Positions 9,780 to 19,282 of a stretch of DNA of 64,000 nt are shown here, in pieces. Position numbers and translations under genes: made by a program. The stretch's first letter is position 1. The number at the start of each line of letters is the position of its first letter. Source of the stretch: Lysobacter terrestris (GTDB lineage: Bacteria; Pseudomonadota; Gammaproteobacteria; Xanthomonadales; Xanthomonadaceae); NCBI RefSeq assembly GCF_014489475.1, contig NZ_CP060820.1, positions 2,000,001 through 2,064,000 of the forward strand, written 5' to 3'. The notes beneath the pieces are model-generated. The model was not told the DNA's origin and searched no databases. It was given only the letters and a program-made list of their open reading frames with translations.

Positions 9780-11005
9780 GGGCGCTGCTGGCAACGGCGT
9801 TGGTGCTGGGCCTGGCCGCCTGCGCCGGCGCGCCGAAGAAATCCGCACCGCCGGCGGCCGCGCGCAAGGCCGAGCCGAAGGCCGAAACCGCCGCCGCGCC
9901 GGCCGCGCGCAGGAAGTCGCCGTACGCACCCGCGCAGGAAGACCCCGGCAAGCGCGGCAACTACGTCGCCGGCGGCCTGTACGCGCCGGGCGTGCGCGAC
10001 AGCGTGCCGGACGAGGTCATCGACGTCGACGCGATTCCCGAGCCGGAAGTCACCGACGAGCCGCGCTCGGCCGTGGGCAACCGCAAGAACTATTCGGTGC
10101 TCGGCAAGAAGTACGAAGTGCTGGACGTTGCCGAGGGCTACGTCGAAACCGGCGTCGCCTCCTTCTACGGCAACAAGTTCCACGGGCGCCGCACCTCGAA
10201 CCTCGAGGTGTACGACATGTACGCCTTCACCGCCGCGCACAAGACGCTGCCGCTGCCCAGCTTCGCCCGCGTCACCAACCTCGACAACGGCAAGTCGGTG
10301 ATCGTGCGCGTGAACGACCGCGGCCCGTTCCACGCCGGCCGCATCATCGACCTCAGCTACGCGGCCGCGACCAAGCTGGGTTACGTCAACCGCGGCACCG
10401 CGCGGGTGGAAGTGCGCGCGCTCACCCCGCGCGACATGGGCGACGAACGCATCGTGGTGAAGGCCGATGCCCGGCCGGCGCGGCGCGATGACACCAAGCC
10501 CAGCGCGATGGACTCGCTGGTCGCCGCCATGCCGGTCGCCGCGGCGGCCGCGGCCGACGTGCCCGGGCCGCGCGTGGCCGCCGCTGAACACCGCTTCGAC
10601 ATGCGCCAGGACGGCAAGACCATGTCGGCGGCCGAATTCGACGCGTGGATGCAGTCACGCCAGGTGCGCATCGCCACCGGCCGCCCCGGCCGCCCCGGCA
10701 CGCCCGAAGCCAGCAAGCCCGGCGGCGCCGCGGCGGTGAAGAGCGAGCCGCTGCCGGCCGCCGCGTCCCGCGACGGGCGCGTGTTCCTGCAGGTCGCCTC
10801 CTTCGCTGCACGCCCCAACGCCGATCGCGCGCTGGCCCTGCTGCAGGGCGCCGGCATCGATGCAGCCTCGCTCGCCGATGCCGACGCCAACGGCCAGAAG
10901 GTCTGGCGCCTGCGCGTGGGCCCGCTGGCCGCCGCCACCGTTCCCGACCTCGCCGCCCGCATCGTCGGCCTGGGATTCGGGACACCGCAACGCGTGCGGG
11001 AGTAG
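9776..11005 (+). CDS. rlpA: Septal ring lytic transglycosylase RlpA-family lipoprotein
   Basis: A 409-residue lipoprotein (signal MRALLATALVLGLAAC, lipobox LAAC at Cys16). After a Lys/Ala/Pro linker comes the double-psi beta-barrel domain (about 125-220) with G-V-A-S-F-Y-G-N-K-F-H-G-R-R-T-S and V-R-V-N-D-R-G-P-F. The C-terminal ~75 residues form a SPOR domain (starting R-V-F-L-Q-V-A-S-F), which binds denuded glycan at division sites. In Pseudomonas RlpA cleaves such glycans; activity here is inferred. It overlaps mltB by four bases and precedes a D,D-carboxypeptidase gene. Confidence 0.93.
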   Translation: MRALLATALVLGLAACAGAPKKSAPPAAARKAEPKAETAAAPAARRKSPYAPAQEDPGKRGNYVAGGLYAPGVRDSVPDEVIDVDAIPEPEVTDEPRSAVGNRKNYSVLGKKYEVLDVAEGYVETGVASFYGNKFHGRRTSNLEVYDMYAFTAAHKTLPLPSFARVTNLDNGKSVIVRVNDRGPFHAGRIIDLSYAAATKLGYVNRGTARVEVRALTPRDMGDERIVVKADARPARRDDTKPSAMDSLVAAMPVAAAAAADVPGPRVAAAEHRFDMRQDGKTMSAAEFDAWMQSRQVRIATGRPGRPGTPEASKPGGAAAVKSEPLPAAASRDGRVFLQVASFAARPNADRALALLQGAGIDAASLADADANGQKVWRLRVGPLAAATVPDLAARIVGLGFGTPQRVRE

Positions 11006-11136
11006 CATCCCGCCATCCGCGCCGCCCGTGAAAGCCGCGGCGCGCCGATGAAGATTTCCAGCCCGATCCGCCTCGCCCCGACATCTTTTCCCCTGCAGTA
11101 GCGACCGCACGCGCGGTCGCCGGAGTAACTCCCGCA

Positions 11137-12366
11137 ATGAATCCGCGCCCCCTGACATCGCGCTCCATGAAATCGCGCCTCGCCATCGCCGCCCTTGTCC
11201 TCACCTCGACGCTGGGCCTCGCCCTCGCGCAGGCACCCACGCCGAAGCCGGCGTTGCCGCCGGCCAGCGATGCGTTGCCGGTGCCGCCACCGCCAAAGGT
11301 CGCCGGCACCGCCTGGGTGCTGATGGACGCCGCCAGCGGCAACGTGCTGCAGGGCGAGGGCTACGACACCCGCCTGGAACCGGCGAGCATCACCAAGGTC
11401 ATGACCAGCTACGTGATCGCCGCGGAAATCGCCGGCGGCAAGGTCAAGGCCACCGATCCGGTGATGATGAGCGAGAACGCCTGGCGCACCGGCGGCGCCG
11501 GCACCGACGGCAGCTACAGCGGCTTCGAGGTCAACAAGACCGCGCCGCTGGAAATGATGGAAAAGGGCATGGCGATCCAGTCCGGCAACGACGCCGCGAT
11601 CGCCCTGGCCGAGCATGTCGCCGGCAGCGAGGATGCCTTCGCATCGCTGATGAACGCCTATGCCGCGCGCATCGGCATGAAGAACTCGCACTTCGTCAAC
11701 GCCACCGGCCTGTCGGCGCCGGAGCACTACTCGACCGCGCGCGACCTCGCGCTGCTCGGCCGCGCCTTCATCCGCGACTTCCCCGACACCTACGCCTACA
11801 ACAAGGTCAAGGAATTCACCGTCGGCCCGATCACCCAGCCCAACCGCAACCGCCTGCTGTGGCTGGACTCGACCGTCGACGGCATCAAGACCGGCCACCA
11901 CTCCGGCGCCGGCTACTGCCTGATGGCCTCGGCCAAGCGCGGCGACCAGCGCCTGATCAGCGTGGTGATGGGTTCGACCTCCGACGACCAGCGCACCAGC
12001 GACAGCCAGGCGCTGCTCAACTGGGGCTTCCGCTTCTTCGAGACGCACAAGCTCTACGACGCGGGCAAGTCGATCGCCCAGCAGAAGGTGTGGAAGGGCG
12101 CGAGCGACCAGGTGCAGCTCGGCGTCGCCGAACCGCTGCTGGTCACCGTGCCGCGCGGCCGCTACGCGCAGCTGAAGCCGTCGATGGACGTGCCCAAGTC
12201 GCTGGTGGCGCCGATCAAGCAGGGCCAGAAGATCGGCACGGTGAAGGTCGTGCTCGACGGCAAGGTGATCGCGCAGCGCCCGCTGGTGGCGATCAACGCG
12301 GTCGAGCAGGGCGGTTTCTTCAAGCGCCTGTGGGACGAGTTCTGGATGTGGTGGGAGTCCGACTGA
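11137..12366 (+). CDS. dacC: D-alanyl-D-alanine carboxypeptidase (PBP5/6 type)
   Basis: A 409-residue S11 peptidase that trims the terminal D-Ala of muropeptide pentapeptides in the periplasm. A signal peptide with cleavage near A-L-A-Q is followed by active-site Ser84 in S-I-T-K (Lys87), the S149-G-N motif and K251-T-G. The C-terminus ends in an amphipathic Trp/Phe-rich helix (FFKRLWDEFWMWW), the membrane anchor typical of PBP5. I chose 11137 because GGAG lies 11 bases upstream; 11167 is an alternative. dacA or dacC naming is by class only. Confidence 0.93.
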   Translation: MNPRPLTSRSMKSRLAIAALVLTSTLGLALAQAPTPKPALPPASDALPVPPPPKVAGTAWVLMDAASGNVLQGEGYDTRLEPASITKVMTSYVIAAEIAGGKVKATDPVMMSENAWRTGGAGTDGSYSGFEVNKTAPLEMMEKGMAIQSGNDAAIALAEHVAGSEDAFASLMNAYAARIGMKNSHFVNATGLSAPEHYSTARDLALLGRAFIRDFPDTYAYNKVKEFTVGPITQPNRNRLLWLDSTVDGIKTGHHSGAGYCLMASAKRGDQRLISVVMGSTSDDQRTSDSQALLNWGFRFFETHKLYDAGKSIAQQKVWKGASDQVQLGVAEPLLVTVPRGRYAQLKPSMDVPKSLVAPIKQGQKIGTVKVVLDGKVIAQRPLVAINAVEQGGFFKRLWDEFWMWWESD

Positions 12367-12381
12367 GGGCTTTTCCGTAAC

Positions 12382-12412
12382 CGCGGTCAGACTTTTCTGG
12401 TGATCGCGGTCA
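12382..12412 (+). promoter_or_regulatory. Direct repeat CGCGGTCA upstream of the CsgG-like gene
   Basis: CGCGGTCA occurs at 12382-12389 and 12405-12412, 23 bases apart (about two helical turns), each followed by a similar T-rich run (GACTTTTCT / CGTTTCCT). A TAGCAT element lies just downstream at about 12424. This could be a regulator site in front of the gene at 12535; the binding factor is unknown. Confidence 0.35.
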
Positions 12413-12534
12413 CGTTTCCTTGCTAGCATCGGACCCGGTGGCCGACCCGCGCCGCAAGCGTGGGCCGGCCATCGCGCGTTTTGGGGAGCGCCTGCGGGCG
12501 TTCATGGATGACTACAAGGGAACGGAAACGGAAT

Positions 12535-13506
12535 ATGAAGAACGGCAAGACGACTCACGTGTTCGTGCGCGCCTGCGTGCTGGGTCTCACCCTGGCCATG
12601 GCGGCGTCGCCCGCGCTGGCGCAGCGCAAGAGCGCGCAGGACCTGCGCAAGGAAAAGGAAGCGCAGATTCCGGTGTGCGCCAAGAAGCTCGGCTCGATCT
12701 CGATCATCGAACCGGAAGACGCCACCGACTGGTGGACCGGCCAGCAGCTGCCGGCGCCGTCGAAGCTGATCAAGGTCTTCGTCAGCAAATCCAAGTGCTT
12801 CACCCTCGTCGATCGCGGCGCCGGCATGGACGCGGCGATGCGCGAGCGCGCGCTGGCCGCGGGCGGTGAACTGCGCGGCCGCTCCAACATCGGCAAGGGC
12901 CAGATCAAGGCCGCCGACTACGTCATGGTCCCCGACCTGATCTCGAAGAACAGCAATGCCGGCGGCAGCGGCGTGGGCGCGCTGATCGGCGGCCTGCTCG
13001 GCGGCAGCCAGGGCGCGGCCCTGGGCGGCGCGATCAGCTTCAAGAAGAAGACCGCGGACGTGGTGCTGACCGTGACCGACGTGCGTTCGTCCGAGCAGGT
13101 CGCGATGGCCGAAGGCAACGGCAAGAAGACCGACATCGGCTTCGGCGTGGGCGGCGGCGTTTTCGGCGGCAGCGGCCTGGGTGGCGCCGGCGTCGGCGGT
13201 TACGCCAACACCGAGATCGGCCAGGTCATCACCATGGCCTACCTGCAGGCCTACACCGACATCGTCAGCCAGCTCGGCGGCCTGCCCGAGGACGCCTCGG
13301 CAGCGAGCGCGTCGCAGGCGGTCACGGTGACCAAGCCGGCGCGCCTGTTCGCCGCGGCCGATGGCAAGAAGGCGCTGCGCGGGCTCGACGTCGGCATGAT
13401 GCTGTACCCGACCGGCACCAAGCAGGGAATGATGTGGGAAGTCGAGGACGAGCTCGGCAACAAGGGCTGGGTGTCCTCGACCCTGCTGGAGCTGTCGAAG
13501 AACTGA
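12535..13506 (+). CDS. Secreted CsgG-like protein with C-terminal SH3-like domain
   Basis: A 323-residue protein with a clear Sec signal peptide (cleavage after A-L-A near residue 30). The middle resembles the CsgG/HfaB fold: F-T-L-V-D-R-G-A-G-M-D-A-A-M-R-E-R and K-A-A-D-Y-V-M-V-P-D-L-I match the family's R-x-x-L-x-x-L-x-x-E and A-D-Y-x-I-x-G-x-I blocks. A Gly-rich central stretch (GVGGGVFGGSGLGGAGVGG) follows. The last ~60 residues (L-F-A-A-A-D-G-K ... N-K-G-W-V-S-S-T-L-L-E-L) look like a bacterial SH3 domain. There is no lipobox, so this is not a canonical curli channel lipoprotein. The start at 12535 is supported by GGAA and the signal peptide. It stands alone, with its own terminator; the role is unknown. 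Confidence 0.75.
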   Translation: MKNGKTTHVFVRACVLGLTLAMAASPALAQRKSAQDLRKEKEAQIPVCAKKLGSISIIEPEDATDWWTGQQLPAPSKLIKVFVSKSKCFTLVDRGAGMDAAMRERALAAGGELRGRSNIGKGQIKAADYVMVPDLISKNSNAGGSGVGALIGGLLGGSQGAALGGAISFKKKTADVVLTVTDVRSSEQVAMAEGNGKKTDIGFGVGGGVFGGSGLGGAGVGGYANTEIGQVITMAYLQAYTDIVSQLGGLPEDASAASASQAVTVTKPARLFAAADGKKALRGLDVGMMLYPTGTKQGMMWEVEDELGNKGWVSSTLLELSKN

Positions 13507-13540
13507 TCGACACGGCCGGCGCCCGCCTCGGGCCGGTGCG

Positions 13541-13571
13541 AAGGGCTGCCTGCGGGCGGCCCTTTGTGTTT
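13541..13571 (+). terminator. Terminator after the CsgG-like gene
   Basis: Stem AAGGGCTGCC (13541-13550) pairs with GGCGGCCCTT (13555-13564, one G-U pair) with loop TGCG, followed by the T-rich TGTGTTT. It lies 35 bases past the stop of the CsgG-like gene. Confidence 0.75.
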
Positions 13572-13665
13572 CCGGGGCCGTGGTTCGGGGGCGTGGAACG
13601 CCCCGTTCCGGCCCCGTGCCGCCGTCGCCCTTGGGTTCGCCGCGGACGGCGCCCATAATCGGCGC

Positions 13666-13944
13666 ATGGAGCTCAAGTCCGACAACCCCGAACACGGCTT
13701 CCAGTTCCCCGGTACCTTCGATCTGTCCGCGATGGGCGCCGCCGACAAGGACCTGGAAACCGTCCTGCCGACCCTGCTGCTCGATGCCGGCATCGAAGTG
13801 CTGCACGAATCGGTGTCCTGGAAGCATTCCTCGAACGGCCGCTACGTGTCGGTGCGGATCAGCTTCCGCGCGGAGAGCCGCGAGCAGTACGACCTGGCGC
13901 ACCAGGTCCTGCGCGACCACCCGGAAGTGAAGTGGACCCTGTGA
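13666..13944 (+). CDS. ybeD: YbeD/DUF493 family protein
   Basis: A 92-residue small alpha/beta protein of the YbeD family. It contains the family blocks F-Q-F-P-G-T-F and the C-terminal H-P-E-V-K-W-T-L. The start at 13666 follows a G/C-rich leader and gives the usual ~90-residue length; the frame's upstream extension is junk. Its TGA overlaps the lipB GTG (GTGA), and the ybeD-lipB-lipA order is the common proteobacterial arrangement, suggesting a link to lipoate metabolism that remains undefined biochemically. Confidence 0.92.
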   Translation: MELKSDNPEHGFQFPGTFDLSAMGAADKDLETVLPTLLLDAGIEVLHESVSWKHSSNGRYVSVRISFRAESREQYDLAHQVLRDHPEVKWTL

Positions 13945-14648
13945 GCCCGGTCGCCTGCCCGGTGTCGGCGCCGGCTGACGCGGCGCTCCCGGTTGCAGTT
14001 CCGCCAGCCTTGTTGCGCGACCTCGGTCGCCAGCCTTACGAGCCGGTGTGGCGGGCGATGCAGCGCTTCACCGACACGCGCGGCGACGACACGCCCGACG
14101 AGTTGTGGCTGGTCGAGCACGACCCGGTCTTCACCCTCGGCCAGGCCGGCAAGGACGAGCACGTGCTCTTCCCCGGCGACATCCCGGTGATCCACGTCGA
14201 TCGCGGTGGCCAGGTGACCTACCACGGCCCCGGCCAGATCGTGCTGTATCCGTTGCTCGACCTGCGCCGGCTCAAAGTGGGCGTGAAGGACTACGTCTGC
14301 AGGATCGAGCAGGCGATGATCGACACCCTGGCCGACTGGAACATCCACGCCGAGCGTCGCGACGGCGCCCCCGGCGTCTACGTGAACGGGGCCAAGATCG
14401 GCGCGCTCGGCATCCGCGTCCGCCATGGCTGCACCTTCCACGGCCTGGCCTTCAACATCGCCATGGACCTGGAGCCCTTCATGCGGATAAATCCTTGCGG
14501 ATACGCGGGGTTGCAGGTGACCTCGATGCTAGACTTGGGCGGCCCGTCCAGCCTGGACGCGGTCAAGCCGGTCCTGGTCCAGCACATCGCCCGCCTGTTC
14601 GGGTTGTCGGTGCAGACCGCCGCCCCTGCGCTTCCTGCCGTCGCCTGA
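13941..14648 (+). CDS. lipB: Octanoyl-[acyl-carrier-protein]:protein N-octanoyltransferase
   Basis: A 235-residue enzyme that moves octanoyl from ACP to lipoyl domains, the first step of de novo lipoylation in the cytoplasm. The catalytic dyad is visible: Lys152 in [10 protein letters not shown] and Cys186 in N-P-C-G-Y-A-G, together with [14 protein letters not shown] prefer GTG 13941, which overlaps the ybeD stop by four bases; GTG 13932 is three codons upstream. lipA follows six bases after the stop. Confidence 0.96.
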   Translation: MSPVACPVSAPADAALPVAVPPALLRDLGRQPYEPVWRAMQRFTDTRGDDTPDELWLVEHDPVFTLGQAGKDEHVLFPGDIPVIHVDRGGQVTYHGPGQIVLYPLLDLRRLKVGVKDYVCRIEQAMIDTLADWNIHAERRDGAPGVYVNGAKIGALGIRVRHGCTFHGLAFNIAMDLEPFMRINPCGYAGLQVTSMLDLGGPSSLDAVKPVLVQHIARLFGLSVQTAAPALPAVA

Positions 14649-14654
14649 GTCGCC

Positions 14655-15683
14655 ATGTCGTCCGTTTCCGATTCCTCCAAGAGCATTCCCCTTGCGGTCG
14701 TCGGGGGCGATGCGCCTGCCGCGCAACCTGGCCGGCTTGAAGAAGGCGTGAAACAGCTCGGCGGCGACAAGATCGGCCGCTCGCCGGTGCAGTTCGCCGA
14801 CGCGCCGGTGCTGCGCAAGCCGTCGTGGATCCGCGTGCGCATTCCGTCGGGCAACTCGGTGCAGCAGCTCAAGGCCAAGCTGCGCGAGAACCGCCTGGTC
14901 ACGGTGTGCGAAGAGGCCAGCTGCCCGAACATCCACGAGTGCTTCAGCCACGGCACCGCGACCTTCATGATCCTCGGCGAGGTCTGCACCCGCCGTTGCT
15001 CGTTCTGCGACGTCGCCCACGGCCGCCCGAAGCCGCCGGATCCGGCCGAGCCGCTGCACCTGGCGCAGACGATCAAGGACATGGAACTGAAGTACGTCGT
15101 GGTGACCTCGGTCGACCGCGACGACCTGCGCGACGGCGGCGCCTCGCACTTCGTCGACTGCATCAGCGCGATCCGCGAATTCAGCCCGCGCACCAAGATC
15201 GAGATCCTCACGCCCGACTTCCGCGGCAAGGGCCGCATGGAGCGCGCGCTGGGCATCCTCCAGGCCAACCCGCCGGACGTGTTCAACCACAACATCGAGA
15301 CGGTGCCGGACCTGTACCCCAACGTGCGTCCCGGCGCCGACTACCAGTGGTCGCTGACCCTGCTGCAGAAGTTCAAGGCGCAGCACCCCGAGGTCGCGAC
15401 CAAGAGCGGCATCATGCTCGGCCTGGGCGAGACCATGGAACAGGTGCAGGCGACCCTGCGCGACCTGCGCGCGCACGACGTCGACATGGTCACCATCGGC
15501 CAGTACCTGCAGCCGACCGCGCACCACCACCCGGTGCTGCGCTACTGGACGCCGGACGAGTTCAAGCAGCTGGAAACCTACGGCTACGAGCTGGGCTTCA
15601 CCCACGTGGCCTCCGGCCCGCTGGTCCGCTCCTCGTACCACGCCGACCGTTCGGCGGCCGAAGCCGGATTCGTCGCGGCCTGA
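14655..15683 (+). CDS. lipA: Lipoyl synthase
   Basis: A 342-residue radical-SAM enzyme that inserts two sulfurs into protein-bound octanoate. The auxiliary cluster ligands [12 protein letters not shown] begin at Cys85 and the AdoMet cluster motif C-T-R-R-C-S-F-C at Cys111/115/118. The C-terminal V-R-S-S-Y-H-A-D motif with its conserved Arg-Ser-Ser-Tyr is present. It follows lipB by six bases in a coupled operon. Confidence 0.98.
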   Translation: MSSVSDSSKSIPLAVVGGDAPAAQPGRLEEGVKQLGGDKIGRSPVQFADAPVLRKPSWIRVRIPSGNSVQQLKAKLRENRLVTVCEEASCPNIHECFSHGTATFMILGEVCTRRCSFCDVAHGRPKPPDPAEPLHLAQTIKDMELKYVVVTSVDRDDLRDGGASHFVDCISAIREFSPRTKIEILTPDFRGKGRMERALGILQANPPDVFNHNIETVPDLYPNVRPGADYQWSLTLLQKFKAQHPEVATKSGIMLGLGETMEQVQATLRDLRAHDVDMVTIGQYLQPTAHHHPVLRYWTPDEFKQLETYGYELGFTHVASGPLVRSSYHADRSAAEAGFVAA

Positions 15684-15918
15684 AGTCGCGGCGAAACGGC
15701 CCGCACGCAACTCGCGTGCCGGCCGCGGCGACGCGCCCGCGCTGCTCACCAAACTGAACCTTTCCCCGCGCGTGCGCCCGGTCCGGCGAATAAGCCGGTA
15801 ATTGGCACGTTTTGGCGCACCGGTGCTGTCGACAGGGCATGCAACTTCCGGCACTGTGGAGCGGTCGTATCCCGCGACATCCTTGCACCGGACCATGCCG
15901 GTCCGCGAAGACTCCGCG

Positions 15919-18183
15919 ATGAACATCAAGCCCCCCCGCGCCACGACCGCACCGGCACTCAAGGTGCTCGCTGCATTCCTGCTCACCGCTCCGGTGGCCC
16001 TGCTCGCGGCCGATGGCGCCCGCACCGCGCAACTGCCGGTGCCGCCGCAGAGCGACAAGGCGTTGCTGAAATCGGTCGACGCCAAGACGTTGCCGAACGC
16101 GGCCACCACCGACCAGAGCACGGCGGCGCGCTACGTCTACGGCCTGCTCTCCGACAGCCGCTACGCCTACCGCCCGCGCGCGCTCGACGATGCGCTGTCG
16201 GCCGACATCTACAAGCGCTACCTCGACGCGCTGGACGGCAACAAGCAGTTCTTCACCGCGCAGGACATCGCCAGGTTCGACGCGTACAAGCTGAAGTTCG
16301 ATGATGCGATCAAGAGCGGCAAGCTCGATCCGGCCTACGCGATCTTCGCCGCGTACCGGCAGCGCTTCGATGCGCGCGTCGCCTACGCGCGCAACCTGCT
16401 CAAGCAGGACATCTTCACCTTCACCGGCGACGACCGCTTCGAGTACGACCGCGAGAAGGCGCCGTGGGCGGCCGACGAAGCCGCGCTCGACGCGCTGTGG
16501 AAGCAGACCGTGCGCAACGACTGGCTGCGCCTGAAGCTCGCCGGCAAGAAGCCCGAGGACATCCGCAAGACCCTCGACAAGCGCTACGCGAACATGTCCA
16601 AGGGCGTGGCCGAGCTGAAGGGCGAGGACGTGTTCCAGACCTTCCTCAACAGCTACGCCAATTCGATCGATCCGCACACCGATTACTTCACCCCGCGCAC
16701 CGCCGACAACTTCAACATGACCATGTCGCTGTCGCTGGAAGGCATCGGCGCGGTGCTGCAGAAGCAGGACGACGTGGTCGCGATTCGCGAGATCGTCCCC
16801 GGCGGTCCGGCCGGCAAGTCGGCCAAGCTCAAGCCCGGCGACCGCATCGTCGCGGTGGGCCAGGGCGACAGCGGCCTGATGGAGGACGTGATCGGCTGGC
16901 GCATCGACGACGTCGTCGCCAAGATCCGCGGCGCCAAGGGCACCAAGGTGCGCCTCGACGTGATCCCGGCCGAAGCCGGCCTCGACAGCAAGCCCAGCCG
17001 CCTCGTGCTGGTGCGCGACAAGGTGCGCCTGGAAGACCAGGCCGCCAAGTCCGAGATCATCTCGCTGCCGGCCGCCGACGGCGCGCCGGTGCGCCGCATC
17101 GGCGTGATCAAGCTGCCCGGCTTCTACCAGGACTTCGAGGGCCGCCGCCGCAACGACGGCGACTACGCCTCGGCGACCCGCGACGTCGCCAAGCTGCTGA
17201 CCAAGCTGCGCGGGCAGAAGGTCGACGGCGTCGTGCTCGACCTGCGCAACAACGGCGGCGGCTCGCTCGACGAAGCCATCGACCTCACCGGCCTGTTCAT
17301 CGACCGCGGCCCGGTCGTGCAGCAGCGCGAATCCGGCGGCCGCGTGCAGGTGTACGGCGACGAGGACTCGGGCATCGCCTGGGAAGGTCCGCTCGCGGTG
17401 CTGATCAATCGCGGCTCGGCCTCGGCGTCGGAGATCTTCGCCGGCGCGATCCAGGACTACGGCCGCGGCCTGGTCATCGGTGAAACCACCTTCGGCAAGG
17501 GCACGGTGCAGAACCTGGTCGACCTCGACCGCTGGCCGGCCAACGAAACCGCGCGCTTCGGCCAGGTCAAGCTGACCATCGCGCAGTTCTTCCGCGTCAG
17601 CGGCGGCAGCACGCAGAACAAGGGCGTGGTGCCGGACATCGCCTTCCCGGTGTCGGTGGACGCCAGCGAGTTCGGCGAGAGCACCTACGACAACGCGCTG
17701 CCGTGGACGCGCATCGCGGCCGTGCCGCACACGCGCTACGGCAACTTCGCGCCGCTGCTGCCGAAGCTGGAAACCCTGCATTCGGCGCGCATCGCCAAGG
17801 ACAAGGAATTCCAGTGGTGGAGCGATGACGTGGCGCAGTTCCGCGACGAGCGCGCGAAGAAGTCGGTGTCGCTCAACGAGGCCGAACGCCGCGCCGAACG
17901 CGACCGCGAGGACGCCAAGCGCAAGCTGCGCCAGGAGCAGCGCAAGCAGCTCGGCCTGGCGATCGATCCGCTCGCCGACGACAGCGCCGACGACGGCCTG
18001 GCCTCGAGCGAACGCGACATCGCCAAGGACGCCGCCCGCGAGAAGCTGGCCGACCAGCGCCCCGACCCGCTGCTGCGCGAATCGGCGGCGATCCTCGCCG
18101 ACGCGGTGCAACTGCTGGGCGACTCCAAGCTGTCCGCGCAGGTGCTGCCGCAGGCGGCGACGCCGGGGCATTGGGCGGACTGA
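15919..18183 (+). CDS. prc: Carboxy-terminal processing (tail-specific) protease Prc
   Basis: A 754-residue periplasmic S41A protease. The start at 15919 gives a good signal peptide (A-F-L-L-T-A-P-V-A-L-L-A-A). A helical N-terminal domain is followed by a PDZ domain (about 230-320, with G-G-P-A-G-K-S-A-K-L-K-P-G-D) and the catalytic domain with the nucleophile Ser in N-R-G-S-A-S-A-S-E and the Lys in F-G-K-G-T-V-Q, then the helical C-terminal domain typical of Prc (charged, from about residue 600). In E. coli Prc processes FtsI and degrades MepS, which fits its place beside cell-wall genes. The 235 bp upstream of it hold no gene I can support. Confidence 0.95.
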   Translation: MNIKPPRATTAPALKVLAAFLLTAPVALLAADGARTAQLPVPPQSDKALLKSVDAKTLPNAATTDQSTAARYVYGLLSDSRYAYRPRALDDALSADIYKRYLDALDGNKQFFTAQDIARFDAYKLKFDDAIKSGKLDPAYAIFAAYRQRFDARVAYARNLLKQDIFTFTGDDRFEYDREKAPWAADEAALDALWKQTVRNDWLRLKLAGKKPEDIRKTLDKRYANMSKGVAELKGEDVFQTFLNSYANSIDPHTDYFTPRTADNFNMTMSLSLEGIGAVLQKQDDVVAIREIVPGGPAGKSAKLKPGDRIVAVGQGDSGLMEDVIGWRIDDVVAKIRGAKGTKVRLDVIPAEAGLDSKPSRLVLVRDKVRLEDQAAKSEIISLPAADGAPVRRIGVIKLPGFYQDFEGRRRNDGDYASATRDVAKLLTKLRGQKVDGVVLDLRNNGGGSLDEAIDLTGLFIDRGPVVQQRESGGRVQVYGDEDSGIAWEGPLAVLINRGSASASEIFAGAIQDYGRGLVIGETTFGKGTVQNLVDLDRWPANETARFGQVKLTIAQFFRVSGGSTQNKGVVPDIAFPVSVDASEFGESTYDNALPWTRIAAVPHTRYGNFAPLLPKLETLHSARIAKDKEFQWWSDDVAQFRDERAKKSVSLNEAERRAERDREDAKRKLRQEQRKQLGLAIDPLADDSADDGLASSERDIAKDAAREKLADQRPDPLLRESAAILADAVQLLGDSKLSAQVLPQAATPGHWAD

Positions 18184-18227
18184 CCGCCCGCGACGCCGGC
18201 TAATGGGCGATAGCAAGAATCGGATAG

Positions 18228-18256
18228 CGGGCACCTTCGGGTGCCCGTTACCGTTG
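18228..18256 (+). terminator. UUCG-capped hairpin after prc
   Basis: An 8-bp perfect stem CGGGCACC / GGTGCCCG (18228-18235 with 18240-18247) closed by the stable TTCG tetraloop, then TTACCGTT. It sits 45 bases past the prc stop and immediately before the ada-like gene, whose ATG is 15 bases further on. The T-tract is short, so readthrough is likely. Confidence 0.6.
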
Positions 18257-18261
18257 GGGCC

Positions 18262-19128
18262 ATGAACGCCATGCTCAAACGCCTTACGCCGCAAGCCGCT
18301 CCCGATCGGATCGATTCCGCCGACAAGCTGGAACGCGTGCGCGCGCTGCTCGACGCCGGCGAGCCCTCGCTCAACGATCTGGCCGCGGCGGTGGGCCTGA
18401 GCCCGTCGCACCTGCAGCGCCGCTTCACCGCGCGCTTCGGCCTCAGCCCGGCCGAATACCTCGCCCAGCGCAAGCTCGGCACGTTGAAGTCCGCCCTGCG
18501 CGAAGGCCGCGACGTCAGCGCCGCGCTCTACGACGCCGGTTACGGTTCGCCCTCGCGCGTGTACGAACGCGGCGCGGCGAAACTGGGCATGACGCCCGCG
18601 CGCTACCGCGCCGGTGGCGAAGGCGAACAGATCCGCTGGAGCCTGCTCGACACCGCATTGGGCACCGCGCTGGTGGCGACCACGCAGCGCGGCATCTGCA
18701 TGATCGAACTGGGCGAGGATCCCGCGGCGCTGGAGGCGAAGCTGCGTGGCGAATTCCCGCGTGCCGCGCTGGAGCGCGTCGACGCCGGTCGTGACGAATT
18801 CCTCCGCCCGCGCCTGCGCGCGGTGGCCGATGCGCTGGCCGGCAGGCAGGCACGGGTCGACATCGACCTCATCGGCACTGCCTTCCAGAAGAAGGTATGG
18901 GACGCGTTGATGCGCATTCCTCCGGGCGAAACCCGCAGTTACGCGGAGGTGGCCGCGCAGCTCGGCGCCCCGCGCGGCGCACGCGCGGTCGCCAGTGCCT
19001 GCGCGCACAACCGCGTGGCGATCGTGGTGCCGTGCCATCGCGTGGTCCGCGGCGACGGTTCGCTCGGCGGCTACCGTTGGGGTCTGCCGCTGAAGGAGCA
19101 GGTGCTGCGACGCGAACGCGCGGCGTGA
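18262..19128 (+). CDS. AraC-type regulator/O6-methylguanine-DNA methyltransferase fusion (Ada-like)
   Basis: A 288-residue protein. The N-terminal ~115 residues form an AraC helix-turn-helix (L-N-D-L-A-A-A-V-G-L-S-P-S-H-L-Q-R-R-F) and the rest is an alkyltransferase domain with acceptor Cys258 in P-C-H-R-V. The N-terminal zinc/Cys phosphotriester domain of classical Ada is missing. It therefore should repair O6-alkylguanine, while the sensing route for induction, if any, must differ. Start 18262 has GGGG eight bases upstream. Confidence 0.9.
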   Translation: MNAMLKRLTPQAAPDRIDSADKLERVRALLDAGEPSLNDLAAAVGLSPSHLQRRFTARFGLSPAEYLAQRKLGTLKSALREGRDVSAALYDAGYGSPSRVYERGAAKLGMTPARYRAGGEGEQIRWSLLDTALGTALVATTQRGICMIELGEDPAALEAKLRGEFPRAALERVDAGRDEFLRPRLRAVADALAGRQARVDIDLIGTAFQKKVWDALMRIPPGETRSYAEVAAQLGAPRGARAVASACAHNRVAIVVPCHRVVRGDGSLGGYRWGLPLKEQVLRRERAA

Positions 19129-19282
19129 GCGGCGGCAACCGCTTCTCACGTCATCGCAGGCCGTCACGCCATCACCTTGCCGCGGGGTCGTGACCCGCGA
19201 ATGTCGATCCTGACGCTGCCCATTCGTCGAGGATGCAAGGGCCGCAGAAAATTCGCCGCGGCCTGAACCCCAGGGAGATGTC

